Below are positions 15,667 through 22,974 of a stretch of 24,543 nt of DNA, one piece after another. Every line of letters begins with the position of its first letter. Positions within the stretch are counted from its first letter, which is position 1. The stretch comes from a virus. Made by a program: the position numbers and the translations under genes. A model generated the notes under the pieces. It worked only from the letters and a program-made list of their open reading frames with translations. It was not told where the DNA came from and made no database searches. Location: the IMG/VR virus record IMGVR_UViG_3300017757_000147, positions 1 through 24,543 of that record. One strand, written 5' to 3'.

Positions 15667-16725
15667 ATGGCTAATAAAGCATTTGACGTTTCTAAGTTTC
15701 GAAAAAACTTAACAAAATCTATCACAGGCATGAGTAGTGGATTTAACGATCCGACTGATTGGATTTCGACAGGTAACTATGCCTTAAACTATCTTATTAG
15801 TGGCGACTTTAACAAAGGTGTTCCGCTAGGTAAGGTAACTGTTTTTGCAGGAGAATCTGGTGCAGGTAAAAGTTATATCTGTGCAGGTAACATTGTAAAG
15901 GCGGCACAGGATCAAGGTATCTTTGTAGTATTAATTGACTCAGAGAATGCACTTGATGAAGCTTGGTTACAAGCACTTGACGTAGACACTACGCCAGAGA
16001 AACTACTTAAACTAAACATGAGTATGATTGACGATGTTGCTAAAACTATTAGTACATTCATGTCAGAATACAGAGAAATGACAGACGAAGACCGACCTAA
16101 GGTGTTGTTTGTTATTGATAGTCTGGGTATGTTACTAACACCTACAGATGTTGATCAGTTTAATAAAGGTGATATGAAGGGTGATATGGGTCGTAAGCCT
16201 AAGGCATTGACTTCACTTGTTCGTAACACAGTTAATATGATTGGTGCACACAACGTAGGACTAGTATGTACTAACCACACTTACGCATCACAAGATATGT
16301 TTGATCCAGATGATAAAATATCAGGTGGACAAGGATTTATCTATGCAAGTTCTATTGTAGTAGCAATGAAGAAATTGAAACTAAAAGAGGACGAAGATGG
16401 TAAGAAAGTAACAGATGTACGTGGTATTAGAGCGGGTTGTAAGGTCATGAAGACTAGATATGCAAAACCGTTTGAAGGCGTACAGGTTAAGATTCCTTAT
16501 GAAACAGGTATGAATCCATACAGTGGATTGGTTGACTTGTTTGAGAAAAAAGGACTGTTAACTCAACAAGGTAATAGACTTAAATACGTGGACAGTAAAG
16601 GTAAGGAAAACTTAGAATATCGAAAAGACTGGTCGGGTGATAAACTAGACATAATTATGAGTGACTTCGATAAGTTATCCACAGAGCCAACTGTCGAAGA
16701 GGAAACTATTAACCCTGAGGAGTAA
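15667..16725 (+). CDS. uvsX: UvsX RecA-like recombinase
   Basis: 352 aa (T4 UvsX about 391). The RecA core is clear: ISGDFNKGVPLGKVTVFAG leads to Walker A GESGAGKS (residues 62-69), VLIDSENALDEAWL supplies the catalytic acidic segment, and Walker B is VLFVIDSLGML (D151). The loop SGGQGFIYASSIVVAMKK and the GCKVMKTRYAKPFEGVQV strand follow. UvsX forms filaments on ssDNA and carries out strand exchange for recombination-dependent replication and repair. AAGGAG (15656-15661) precedes the ATG. It sits between gp32 and uvsY, so ssDNA protein, recombinase and loader are in one cluster. The C-terminus is acidic (EEETINPEE). Confidence 0.95.
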   Translation: MANKAFDVSKFRKNLTKSITGMSSGFNDPTDWISTGNYALNYLISGDFNKGVPLGKVTVFAGESGAGKSYICAGNIVKAAQDQGIFVVLIDSENALDEAWLQALDVDTTPEKLLKLNMSMIDDVAKTISTFMSEYREMTDEDRPKVLFVIDSLGMLLTPTDVDQFNKGDMKGDMGRKPKALTSLVRNTVNMIGAHNVGLVCTNHTYASQDMFDPDDKISGGQGFIYASSIVVAMKKLKLKEDEDGKKVTDVRGIRAGCKVMKTRYAKPFEGVQVKIPYETGMNPYSGLVDLFEKKGLLTQQGNRLKYVDSKGKENLEYRKDWSGDKLDIIMSDFDKLSTEPTVEEETINPEE

Positions 16726-16731
16726 ACTGAT

Positions 16732-16971
16732 ATGGATGGTACACAGATAGTAGAGACTTGGCAAGTATTTAAAGAGTATTTGGACAAAAAGCATATTGAA
16801 ACTGTAGCAGAAAAGTTTGTAGATTTATGTGCAGACTTTGGTACAGAAGATGAAGCATTTAGAGATGCTTTAGGTTCAGATGGTGACCTTGACCAAGCTA
16901 TTGGGTATTATTTAGAAGAAGACGTAGACGACTTAGAAGACAACTACAACGATGTTGACGAGGATTATTAA
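16732..16971 (+). CDS. Small acidic conserved protein between uvsX and uvsY
   Basis: 79 aa, strongly acidic, ending in a run of Asp/Glu (DVDDLEDNYNDVDEDY). The N-terminal part ETWQVFKEYLDKKHIETVAEKFVDL looks helical, and DGDLDQAIGYYLEED follows. I recall the same small gene next to uvsY in marine T4-like phages; the role is not known to me. It begins 6 nt after uvsX, with GAGGAG in the end of uvsX as ribosome site, and its stop overlaps the uvsY start by one base. This suggests tight co-expression, possibly as a UvsX/UvsY modulator or DNA mimic, which is speculation. Confidence 0.75.
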   Translation: MDGTQIVETWQVFKEYLDKKHIETVAEKFVDLCADFGTEDEAFRDALGSDGDLDQAIGYYLEEDVDDLEDNYNDVDEDY

Positions 16972-17426
16972 TGGGTTGGTATTCTGATATTGCAAAAGAC
17001 GTAGGTAAGATACCTGACGCTATACAATACTTTGAAGATGAATTGGCTGAAGCAAAAGGTCAAATTCGTATTAAGGGTAACGTAGAACGTGCGGCGGCAG
17101 AGATGCCAGGTCTTGTTGAACAACGTTTCAATCAACTACAAGAGCTTGAAGCAATTTTAGAATATCTAAACATTGAGCTTCGAAGACTTCGTAGTAGTTT
17201 CTTTAAGAAGTATTTAGAGAATTATGCACGAGCATTATCTAGCAGAGACGTTGAAAAATATGTAGACGGCGAAGCTGACGTTGTTGATTATGAAAAAATA
17301 ATTAACGAGTTTGCATTAATGCGTAATAAATGGTTAGGCGTAACAAAGGCACTAGATCAAAAACAATGGCAACTTACTAACATAGTTAAGTTAAGGGTTG
17401 CAGGAATGGAAGACGCAAGTCTGTAA
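16971..17426 (+). CDS. uvsY: UvsY recombination mediator
   Basis: 151 aa (T4 UvsY about 137). Recognisable segments are MPGLVEQRFNQLQELEAILEYLNIELRRLR, a long helix, then KKYLENYARALSSRDVEKYVDGE and NEFALMRNKWLGVTKALDQKQW, ending LRVAGMEDASL. UvsY helps UvsX replace gp32 on ssDNA. The ATG overlaps the stop of the small acidic gene, with no separate ribosome site, so translation is probably coupled. It lies in the order gp32, uvsX, acidic gene, uvsY. All parts appear complete. Confidence 0.88.
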   Translation: MGWYSDIAKDVGKIPDAIQYFEDELAEAKGQIRIKGNVERAAAEMPGLVEQRFNQLQELEAILEYLNIELRRLRSSFFKKYLENYARALSSRDVEKYVDGEADVVDYEKIINEFALMRNKWLGVTKALDQKQWQLTNIVKLRVAGMEDASL

Positions 17427-17460
17427 GTTCCAGATTAACATAACAAGGAAATAAAACTTT

Positions 17461-18084
17461 ATGAAGATGAGTGAAACTCAACCAACTAACATTGCCAAAC
17501 AATATGGTGGTAACGTTAGAGAAACTGTAAACCATGCGGAAAGAACTGACTTACCTGGTGCACGACAATCAATTCAGAAATGGGATATGATTCCATCTGC
17601 AGATTTTGTACAAAGGGTAGCTGGAGAGTTTGTTAGACAAACATCAGATGATCTTTTCAAAGGTAAGAAAGTTGTTGTGTTCAGTTTACCGGGTGCGTTT
17701 ACACCTACTTGTTCAGAACAGCAATTACCTGCATACGAAGAAATGTATGACAGGTTTAAACAAGCTGGAGTAGACGAGGTGTATTGTGTATCAGTAAATG
17801 ATGGTTTTGTAATGAATGCTTGGGCTAAAGAACTAGGCGTTGAAAAAGTAAAACTATTAGCTGACGGTAATGCCGACTTCACTGATTCAATGGGTATGCT
17901 TTGTACTAAAAGAGCAAAAGGTTTTGCTAATAGAAGTTGGAGATATTCGTTGTATGCAGTTAATGGAATCGTTCAAGAAGCATTTATTGAACCTGGATTT
18001 AATCACAAAGATGAGGACGACGATCCTTACACTTGTACAGATCCAGAGACAATGATCCAAATCATAGAAGCAGACGCCAGGTAA
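17461..18084 (+). CDS. Peroxiredoxin (Prx5-type), auxiliary metabolic gene
   Basis: 207 aa. The peroxidatic site VVVFSLPGAFTPTCSEQQLP carries the T-x-x-C signature (T81, C84) of the Prx5/type II class. VYCVSVNDGFVMNAWAKELG and LLADGNADFTDSMGM follow as expected, and a conserved Arg lies in NRSWRYSLY. The enzyme reduces hydrogen or alkyl peroxides in the cytoplasm using thiols such as glutaredoxin or thioredoxin. No fused glutaredoxin domain is present. An N-terminal extension of about 50 residues (MKMSETQPTNIAKQYGG...) precedes the domain. AAGGAAA lies upstream of the ATG. It follows uvsY by 34 bp and ends just before the late-like promoter of the glycan cassette. It may protect the infected host from oxidative stress. 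Confidence 0.9.
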   Translation: MKMSETQPTNIAKQYGGNVRETVNHAERTDLPGARQSIQKWDMIPSADFVQRVAGEFVRQTSDDLFKGKKVVVFSLPGAFTPTCSEQQLPAYEEMYDRFKQAGVDEVYCVSVNDGFVMNAWAKELGVEKVKLLADGNADFTDSMGMLCTKRAKGFANRSWRYSLYAVNGIVQEAFIEPGFNHKDEDDDPYTCTDPETMIQIIEADAR

Positions 18085-18086
18085 TA

Positions 18087-18094
18087 TCTAAATA
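18087..18094 (+). promoter_or_regulatory. Late-like promoter of the glycan cassette (TCTAAATA)
   Basis: TCTAAATA, then CTACT, then ATG: the same 5-nt leaderless geometry as for gp17 and others. The second base deviates from NATAAATA. No Shine-Dalgarno precedes the gene, which supports the element being real. Confidence 0.55.
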
Positions 18095-18099
18095 CTACT

Positions 18100-18867
18100 A
18101 TGAAAGTAGTATTGGTCACCGGCGGCTTTGATCCGTTACATTCAGGACACATTTCTTATTTTAAAGAAGCGAAGAAGCTCGGCGACAAACTAGTAGTCGG
18201 GCTTAATAGCGACGAATGGCTTACACGTAAGAAAGGACAACCTTTCATGCCAATCAAAGAACGTGTAGAAATAATCAGAAACTTAAAAATGGTAGATGAC
18301 GTTCTTACTTGGGACGACAGTGATGATTCTGCCTCTGGTGCAATATTTAAACTAATGGCTACATCAGGGTATGGACACGATGTAATATTTGCTAATGGTG
18401 GAGATAGAACAGATAAGAACATACCTGAAATGTCTACTTGGCACGATAAGGTTGAATTTGTTTTCGGCGTTGGTGGTACTGATAAGAAGAATTCTAGCAG
18501 TTGGATTTTGCAAGAGTATAAATACCCTAAAACAACAAGACAATGGGGGTACTACAGAGTGCTACACGAAGACGGCCCTACAACTAAAGTCAAAGAATTA
18601 ACTGTTGACCCAGGCAAAAGATTATCAATGCAACGCCATCAAAAACGTGCCGAGTATTGGTTAGTAACAGAAGGTACTGCAACAGTTTATACAATTAACA
18701 GAACTTCAACAGATTTTGAAATACAAGGCGTATACGAAAAACATCAGTCCTTAAGAATTGATGAAGGTGATTGGCATCAGTTAGCAAATGAAACAGACAA
18801 GCCAGTTAAGATTGTAGAAATACAATATGGTGAGAACTGTGTTGAAGAAGACATAGAAAGAAAGTAA
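18100..18867 (+). CDS. Cytidylyltransferase-cupin fusion (sugar/alditol activation)
   Basis: 255 aa with two domains. Residues 1-140 are a TagD/RfaE-type nucleotidyltransferase: GGFDPLHSGH with the HxGH motif at 14-17, RVEIIRNLKMVDDV, and NSSSWI (131-136) in place of the usual ISTT/SST signature. Residues about 149-250 are a cupin like the C-terminus of type II mannose-6-phosphate isomerase: WGYYRVLHEDG, the metal-type motif MQRHQKRAEYWLVTEGTA and DEGDWHQLANETD. The first domain should make a CDP- or ADP-linked sugar or alditol; the second may isomerise or bind a sugar phosphate. Such a pair fits making an activated precursor for the glycosyltransferases downstream. The TAA overlaps the next ATG by one base. 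The substrate cannot be read from sequence. Confidence 0.85.
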   Translation: MKVVLVTGGFDPLHSGHISYFKEAKKLGDKLVVGLNSDEWLTRKKGQPFMPIKERVEIIRNLKMVDDVLTWDDSDDSASGAIFKLMATSGYGHDVIFANGGDRTDKNIPEMSTWHDKVEFVFGVGGTDKKNSSSWILQEYKYPKTTRQWGYYRVLHEDGPTTKVKELTVDPGKRLSMQRHQKRAEYWLVTEGTATVYTINRTSTDFEIQGVYEKHQSLRIDEGDWHQLANETDKPVKIVEIQYGENCVEEDIERK

Positions 18868-19559
18868 TGGAGTTTGAAACTTTTAAAAATCCTACACAGG
18901 ACGTTAAAGATGCGGTTTTAAAATCTGCAGACTACAGTATGACTAGCGGAAGACGTTTGGCGCATACATACGTAACTGTGCAAGAGCTAGACGCCAATAA
19001 CATTGAGGGTGACATAGTAGAATGTGGTGTATGGAAAGGTGGACAAATCATTAGTGCCTACCTTGCAAACACACAAACTAAAAGAAAGTTTTGGTTGTTT
19101 GATACGTTTGAAGGAATGACACAACCAACAGAACACGATTTTAGATTACAAGCAGATGGAGTTACTAGAGGCTATGCCAAGGACAGTGGCAAAGCAAAAC
19201 GTGGTTTCGACCAATGGTGTAGATCAGAAATACAAGAAGTGCAACAGAATTTATCAAAGTTTAATATGCCAATGGAACAAACAACATTTGTTAAAGGCGA
19301 CATAGTACAAACACTAAACGATCCAAGCAACGTACCAAATAAGATTGCATTGTTAAGACTAGATACAGATTGGTATGAGTCAACATTAAAAGAATTACAA
19401 GTGCTTTGGCCTAAATTGGTTGTAGGCGGATACATGGTACTAGACGATTATGGAAGTTGGCAAGGCAGTAAAAAAGCCTTTCATGAGGTGTTTGGAGATA
19501 GTCTCGAGATACATAATATTGACGGTAAAGCTGTTTATATTAAGAAAGATAAAGAATGA
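18867..19559 (+). CDS. TylF/MycF-type O-methyltransferase
   Basis: 230 aa. SAM-binding motif GDIVECGVWKGG (E52, C53, G54), FDTFEGMTQP, LLRLDTDWYEST (D166, D168) and MVLDDYGSW (D193, D194) are the signature segments of the macrocin O-methyltransferase (TylF) family, which methylates sugar hydroxyls with a divalent metal held by such Asp residues. The length fits the family. Being in a glycan operon, it probably O-methylates a sugar, a cap that can stop chain growth or hide an epitope. It begins on the last base of the fusion gene and its TGA overlaps the next start (ATGA), so all are co-translated. Confidence 0.88.
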   Translation: MEFETFKNPTQDVKDAVLKSADYSMTSGRRLAHTYVTVQELDANNIEGDIVECGVWKGGQIISAYLANTQTKRKFWLFDTFEGMTQPTEHDFRLQADGVTRGYAKDSGKAKRGFDQWCRSEIQEVQQNLSKFNMPMEQTTFVKGDIVQTLNDPSNVPNKIALLRLDTDWYESTLKELQVLWPKLVVGGYMVLDDYGSWQGSKKAFHEVFGDSLEIHNIDGKAVYIKKDKE

Positions 19560-20242
19560 GTAATAAAGTATTTGTCGGATATGACACAAGAGAAGATATA
19601 GCATACCAAGTATGCGAACACAGTATCTTACAGCATAACAAAGATGCAGAAGTCATTCCTTTAATACAAAAGGATATGAGAGATACCAAGTTGTATTGGA
19701 GAGGTGAAGATAAACTTGCAAGTACAGAGTTTACGTTTACACGTTTTCTTATTCCTCATCTTTGTGATTACAAAGGCTGGGCATTGTTTGTTGACAGCGA
19801 CATTATCTTTTTAGAAGACGTAGACAACTTATTTGCATTAGCAGATGACAGCAAGGCTGTTATGTGTGTACATCATGACTACACACCTAAACCAGGAACT
19901 AAGATGGACGGACAAGTACAAACACAATACCCAAGAAAGAATTGGTCAAGTGTAGTATTATGGAACTGCGGACATCCTAGTAATCAAAAAATTACAGTGG
20001 ACATGGTTAACAATCCCAACTACGATGGAAAATATTTTCATAGATTTAGTTGGTTAGATGATAGTGAAATTGGTGAGATACCTAAGGACTGGAACTATCT
20101 AGTTGGTTGGTATACAGACGGAACCCCAAGAGCATTACACTACACGGAAGGTGGACCATGGTTTAAAAATTATAGAAATTGCGATTACCACCAGGAATGG
20201 AAGGACGTTCTTTCTAGCATGATGGAGAATAAGGATGAGTGA
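19556..20242 (+). CDS. GT-A-type glycosyltransferase (GT8-like)
   Basis: 228 aa. It starts VFVGYDTREDIAYQVCEHSI, the nucleotide-sugar-binding beginning of GT-A enzymes. ASTEFTFTRFLIPHL comes next, then ALFVDSDIIFLED with the metal-binding D-x-D at D80-S81-D82. Further conserved parts are KMDGQVQTQYPRKNWSSVVL and HYTEGGPWF. I recall this type from proteobacterial chromosomes, so capture from a host is plausible. It should transfer a sugar from a nucleotide donor to an unknown acceptor, in the cytoplasm as no membrane segment is seen. The start overlaps the methyltransferase stop (ATGA), and the end overlaps the next gene by 8 bp. Confidence 0.82.
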   Translation: MSNKVFVGYDTREDIAYQVCEHSILQHNKDAEVIPLIQKDMRDTKLYWRGEDKLASTEFTFTRFLIPHLCDYKGWALFVDSDIIFLEDVDNLFALADDSKAVMCVHHDYTPKPGTKMDGQVQTQYPRKNWSSVVLWNCGHPSNQKITVDMVNNPNYDGKYFHRFSWLDDSEIGEIPKDWNYLVGWYTDGTPRALHYTEGGPWFKNYRNCDYHQEWKDVLSSMMENKDE

Positions 20243-21239
20243 AACTCATGGAGAGTGGGATCCTAGGAACTTGACACCAGAGATGAAAGAATTAGTTGAT
20301 TCAATATTATACGGAGTAGCAATAGGTAGCAATAGACACGCCATTGAAGCTATACAAAAAGTATTTGACGACCAAGTAAAAAATCCTAAACTAATATGTA
20401 TCGACAGCGGTATTAAAAAAGTAGAAAAGAAAGTTAAGGGCACCTTTGGTATTGTTGATTCCTTTGTTATGGGAATGGCATTAGGTAGTGGTGGAAAATA
20501 TATTAGGGCAGATAACGTAGCAGACTATTGGGATCATCCTGCTCCTTTTCTTGTACGTGGATTAGGTAAACAAAAAATTATCAAAGAATGTATTGCACGT
20601 GGTAAAGACTTTTACTTTATGGACACAGGTTACTTAGGTAACAATCCTAGCCCACGTAATCCTAACGGTAAGAAAACTTATCATAGAATTGTAAAGAACG
20701 CATTACAAAATCTTCATATGCCAGACAGAGAAGAAAATCCAAATGCGTTTGGTGGAGAACGTTTTAAACAATTAGGAATAGGATTCAAAGAACACACCGC
20801 AGGTAGAAAAGTTTTAATTGTTCCACCAAGTGAAAAAGTAATGAAATACTTTGAAGAAGATTTAGAAGAATGGATCAAGAACACATTAATAGAAGTTAAG
20901 AAGCACACAAACAGACCAGTTGAAGTTCGTAAGAAGCCTAGCAGAGAAGCTCGTGTTAGTAGTAGCACAATGGAACAAGCATTGGAAGATGATGTACATT
21001 GTTTAGTTACATACAACAGTATAGCATCATTAGAAGCTATGGTATATGGCAAACCTGCAATAGTATTAGGGCCAAACTGTGCTGGAGACATTGCCGAAGA
21101 TAGTTTACATAGAATTGAATTTGTAAAACACCCAGGAAGAAAAAACTTAACTTACCTTTGTAGATACCTAAGTAATAATCAGTTTACATACGAAGAGATG
21201 TTAAATGGGTATGCTTGGAGGAAATTAACGTGCGAGTAG
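20235..21239 (+). CDS. GT-B-like protein, paralog A of the cassette
   Basis: 334 aa, no strong family name. The C-terminal half has the layout of the two later paralogs: WIKNTLIEVKKHTNRPVEVRKKPS, then DDVHCLVTYNSIASLEAMVYGKPAIV, the hydrophobic strand plus S/E-A-x-x-x-G-x-P motif seen in Kdo-transferase or capsule-type GT-B proteins. Where the others have RPHP, this one has R-K-K-P (residues 232-235), losing the His. The N-terminal half includes GIVDSFVMGMALGSGGKYIR and DFYFMDTGYLGNN. It may be a glycosyltransferase or a non-catalytic partner. It overlaps its neighbours on both sides (8 and 10 bp). Function inferred only from fold pattern and context. Confidence 0.7.
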   Translation: MSETHGEWDPRNLTPEMKELVDSILYGVAIGSNRHAIEAIQKVFDDQVKNPKLICIDSGIKKVEKKVKGTFGIVDSFVMGMALGSGGKYIRADNVADYWDHPAPFLVRGLGKQKIIKECIARGKDFYFMDTGYLGNNPSPRNPNGKKTYHRIVKNALQNLHMPDREENPNAFGGERFKQLGIGFKEHTAGRKVLIVPPSEKVMKYFEEDLEEWIKNTLIEVKKHTNRPVEVRKKPSREARVSSSTMEQALEDDVHCLVTYNSIASLEAMVYGKPAIVLGPNCAGDIAEDSLHRIEFVKHPGRKNLTYLCRYLSNNQFTYEEMLNGYAWRKLTCE

Positions 21240-22162
21240 TAGGATACACAAAAGTTATACCACCCGGAAAAGCATTAAAGCCGAACAAAGAAAATCACAA
21301 ACTTGATATTATTAAAAATTTTATTGAGGGTGTGCGTATGGCAGGTGATACGGGATTGGTATACAACGGATTTGAAATGATGGATTGTGATGTTGCAATC
21401 ATGCAAGGCTTTGTACATGACAGAAGTGCTCATGTACCACACATTAACTTGCGGAGAAACATTACAATGAACACACGTAACAAAGCATTTATTACCGCAG
21501 ACAGTAATCTTTTTTTATATAAAGCAAAGCAAAACGCACCCTTTCATTATTTAAGATACAGTATCAATGGTGTGTTTAATAACACAGGAACATACTTTAA
21601 CGATAATCCAGGTGACGAACAATGGAAAAAGATTTCACGTGACTTAGGTGTTACTGTTAAGCAGTGGTCAATTAATGAACGTGAACACGTACTATTATGT
21701 TTACAACGTAATGGTGGTTGGAGTATGAAAGGTAAAGATGTTGTAGCTTGGGCTAATCATAAGATTGCAGAGATTAGACGATACACAACTAGACCAATTA
21801 TTGTAAGACCACACCCGGGTGATAAGAAGGCACCAGACTACATAAAAGGTATCACAGGACCAGATGTACGAATTAGTTTCGAGCCTATGATAGAACACGA
21901 CCTAGCAAAAAGTTGTGTAACTATTGGCTTTAACAGTAGTCCTTTGGTAGCAAGTGTTATAGAAGGTGTACCAATTATTTGTGAAGACTACCAAGCTAGT
22001 CAAGTAGAAGAAGTTTGCCATAAAGAAATAAGCGACATAGCAAGACTAAAACCATTTGATAGAGACATATGGATTAAAAAGATTGCACAATGCCATTGGA
22101 GTTTTAAAGACTTACGTGATGGTGTTGCATGGCAACACATGAAAAGGTATTTGGAAGTATGA
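21230..22162 (+). CDS. GT-B-like putative glycosyltransferase, paralog B (GTG start)
   Basis: 310 aa from the GTG at 21230, which has GGAGG (21217-21221) 8 nt upstream. The longer reading from a TTG at 21215 would put the start inside the ribosome site, so I prefer MRVVGYTKV as the N-terminus. The C-terminal half has IRRYTTRPIIVRPHPGD (R193-P-H-P), a strand ending SCVTIGFNSSPLVASVIEGVPIIC, and DIWIKKIAQCHWSFKDLRDG. The pattern resembles capsule/Kdo-type GT-B transferases, with the FSSP-EGVP segment at the donor site. It is a diverged copy of the genes at 20235 and 22964. Its last codons overlap the next ATG (ATGA). Confidence 0.75.
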   Translation: MRVVGYTKVIPPGKALKPNKENHKLDIIKNFIEGVRMAGDTGLVYNGFEMMDCDVAIMQGFVHDRSAHVPHINLRRNITMNTRNKAFITADSNLFLYKAKQNAPFHYLRYSINGVFNNTGTYFNDNPGDEQWKKISRDLGVTVKQWSINEREHVLLCLQRNGGWSMKGKDVVAWANHKIAEIRRYTTRPIIVRPHPGDKKAPDYIKGITGPDVRISFEPMIEHDLAKSCVTIGFNSSPLVASVIEGVPIICEDYQASQVEEVCHKEISDIARLKPFDRDIWIKKIAQCHWSFKDLRDGVAWQHMKRYLEV

Positions 22163-22974
22163 ACATCACAGTAGTAACAACATTTCATCAACCTGGCTTA
22201 GAACAATACGGACAACGTTTTATTAATTCATTTAGTGAAAAAGTTGATCCAAAAATTAAATTGGTTGTGTATGCAGAAAAGTGCATTCCTGTTAATCCAG
22301 ATGAAAGCAGAATAACAATACACGATGCTGACGCAACACTACCAGACTTACAAAAGTTTAAAAGCATTTGGGGACAAGTTCCTAAAGCTAACGGCAAATG
22401 TCCTTGGCCTGAAAGAAGACCAAGAGATAATCATAAAGAATTTAAATGGGACGCAGTAAGATTTGCAAACAAAGTTTATGCTGTATTCCACGAAGCAAAG
22501 AAAGACGATACAGATATACTTGTATGGATGGATGCAGATACTTATGTACACAGTCCTATTACATACGGAGAGTTTAGATTACTAGTGCCGCCACAGGCTT
22601 GGTTGCATTACTTAGGTAGAAATAGAAAATGGCCTGAGTGTGGCTTCTATGGTCTTACATTACGTAGTCCAGGTTGCGATGCTTTCCTTAAAGAGTTTCA
22701 ACGTGTATATGATGAAGCTGAACAAGGAATATTTTTAATGGAGGAATGGCACGATAGTTATGTGTTCTGGGAAGTATTAAAAAAGATACAAGTTCAATAC
22801 CCGAACGTAAAAGACTTTAGTGGACATTTAGTGAATGGAGAAGGGCACCCGTTGATCAACTGTGAGCTTGGCAAATACTTTGATCATTTGAAGGGTGTAC
22901 GAAAATCGGAGGGACGTAGTAGAAAGAGAGACCTACTGCAACCACGTAGCGAGAATTATTGGAATGAAAGTTAG
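22159..22974 (+). CDS. GT-A-type glycosyltransferase
   Basis: 271 aa from the ATG at 22159, which overlaps the upstream TGA. An in-frame ATG at 22129 would add 10 residues that lie inside the previous gene, so the shorter form is preferred. The N-terminus MNITVVTTFHQPGLEQYGQR is a typical nucleotide-binding beginning, and DILVWMDADTYVHSPI gives the metal-binding D125-A-D127. WKW-like segment HKEFKWDAVRFANKVYAV and the end LGKYFDHLKGVRKSEGRSRKR follow. It should add a sugar to an acceptor in the same pathway. It is distinct from the GT8-like gene at 19556, so the cassette encodes two GT-A lines. The 3' end overlaps the next ATG by 11 bp. Confidence 0.8.
   Translation: MNITVVTTFHQPGLEQYGQRFINSFSEKVDPKIKLVVYAEKCIPVNPDESRITIHDADATLPDLQKFKSIWGQVPKANGKCPWPERRPRDNHKEFKWDAVRFANKVYAVFHEAKKDDTDILVWMDADTYVHSPITYGEFRLLVPPQAWLHYLGRNRKWPECGFYGLTLRSPGCDAFLKEFQRVYDEAEQGIFLMEEWHDSYVFWEVLKKIQVQYPNVKDFSGHLVNGEGHPLINCELGKYFDHLKGVRKSEGRSRKRDLLQPRSENYWNES

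Noticed and set aside
21215-21229. Longer start (TTG) for the gene at 21230
   Set aside because: The TTG lies in the ribosome site GGAGG; the GTG at 21230 has that site 8 nt upstream and gives a natural N-terminus.
22129-22158. Earlier ATG for the GT-A gene
   Set aside because: It adds 10 residues inside the upstream gene; the ATG at 22159 has the usual ATGA overlap and a typical GT N-terminus.
22895-22963. Earlier ATG for paralog C
   Set aside because: It would overlap the upstream gene by 80 bp, and the added residues do not look like the start of this family.
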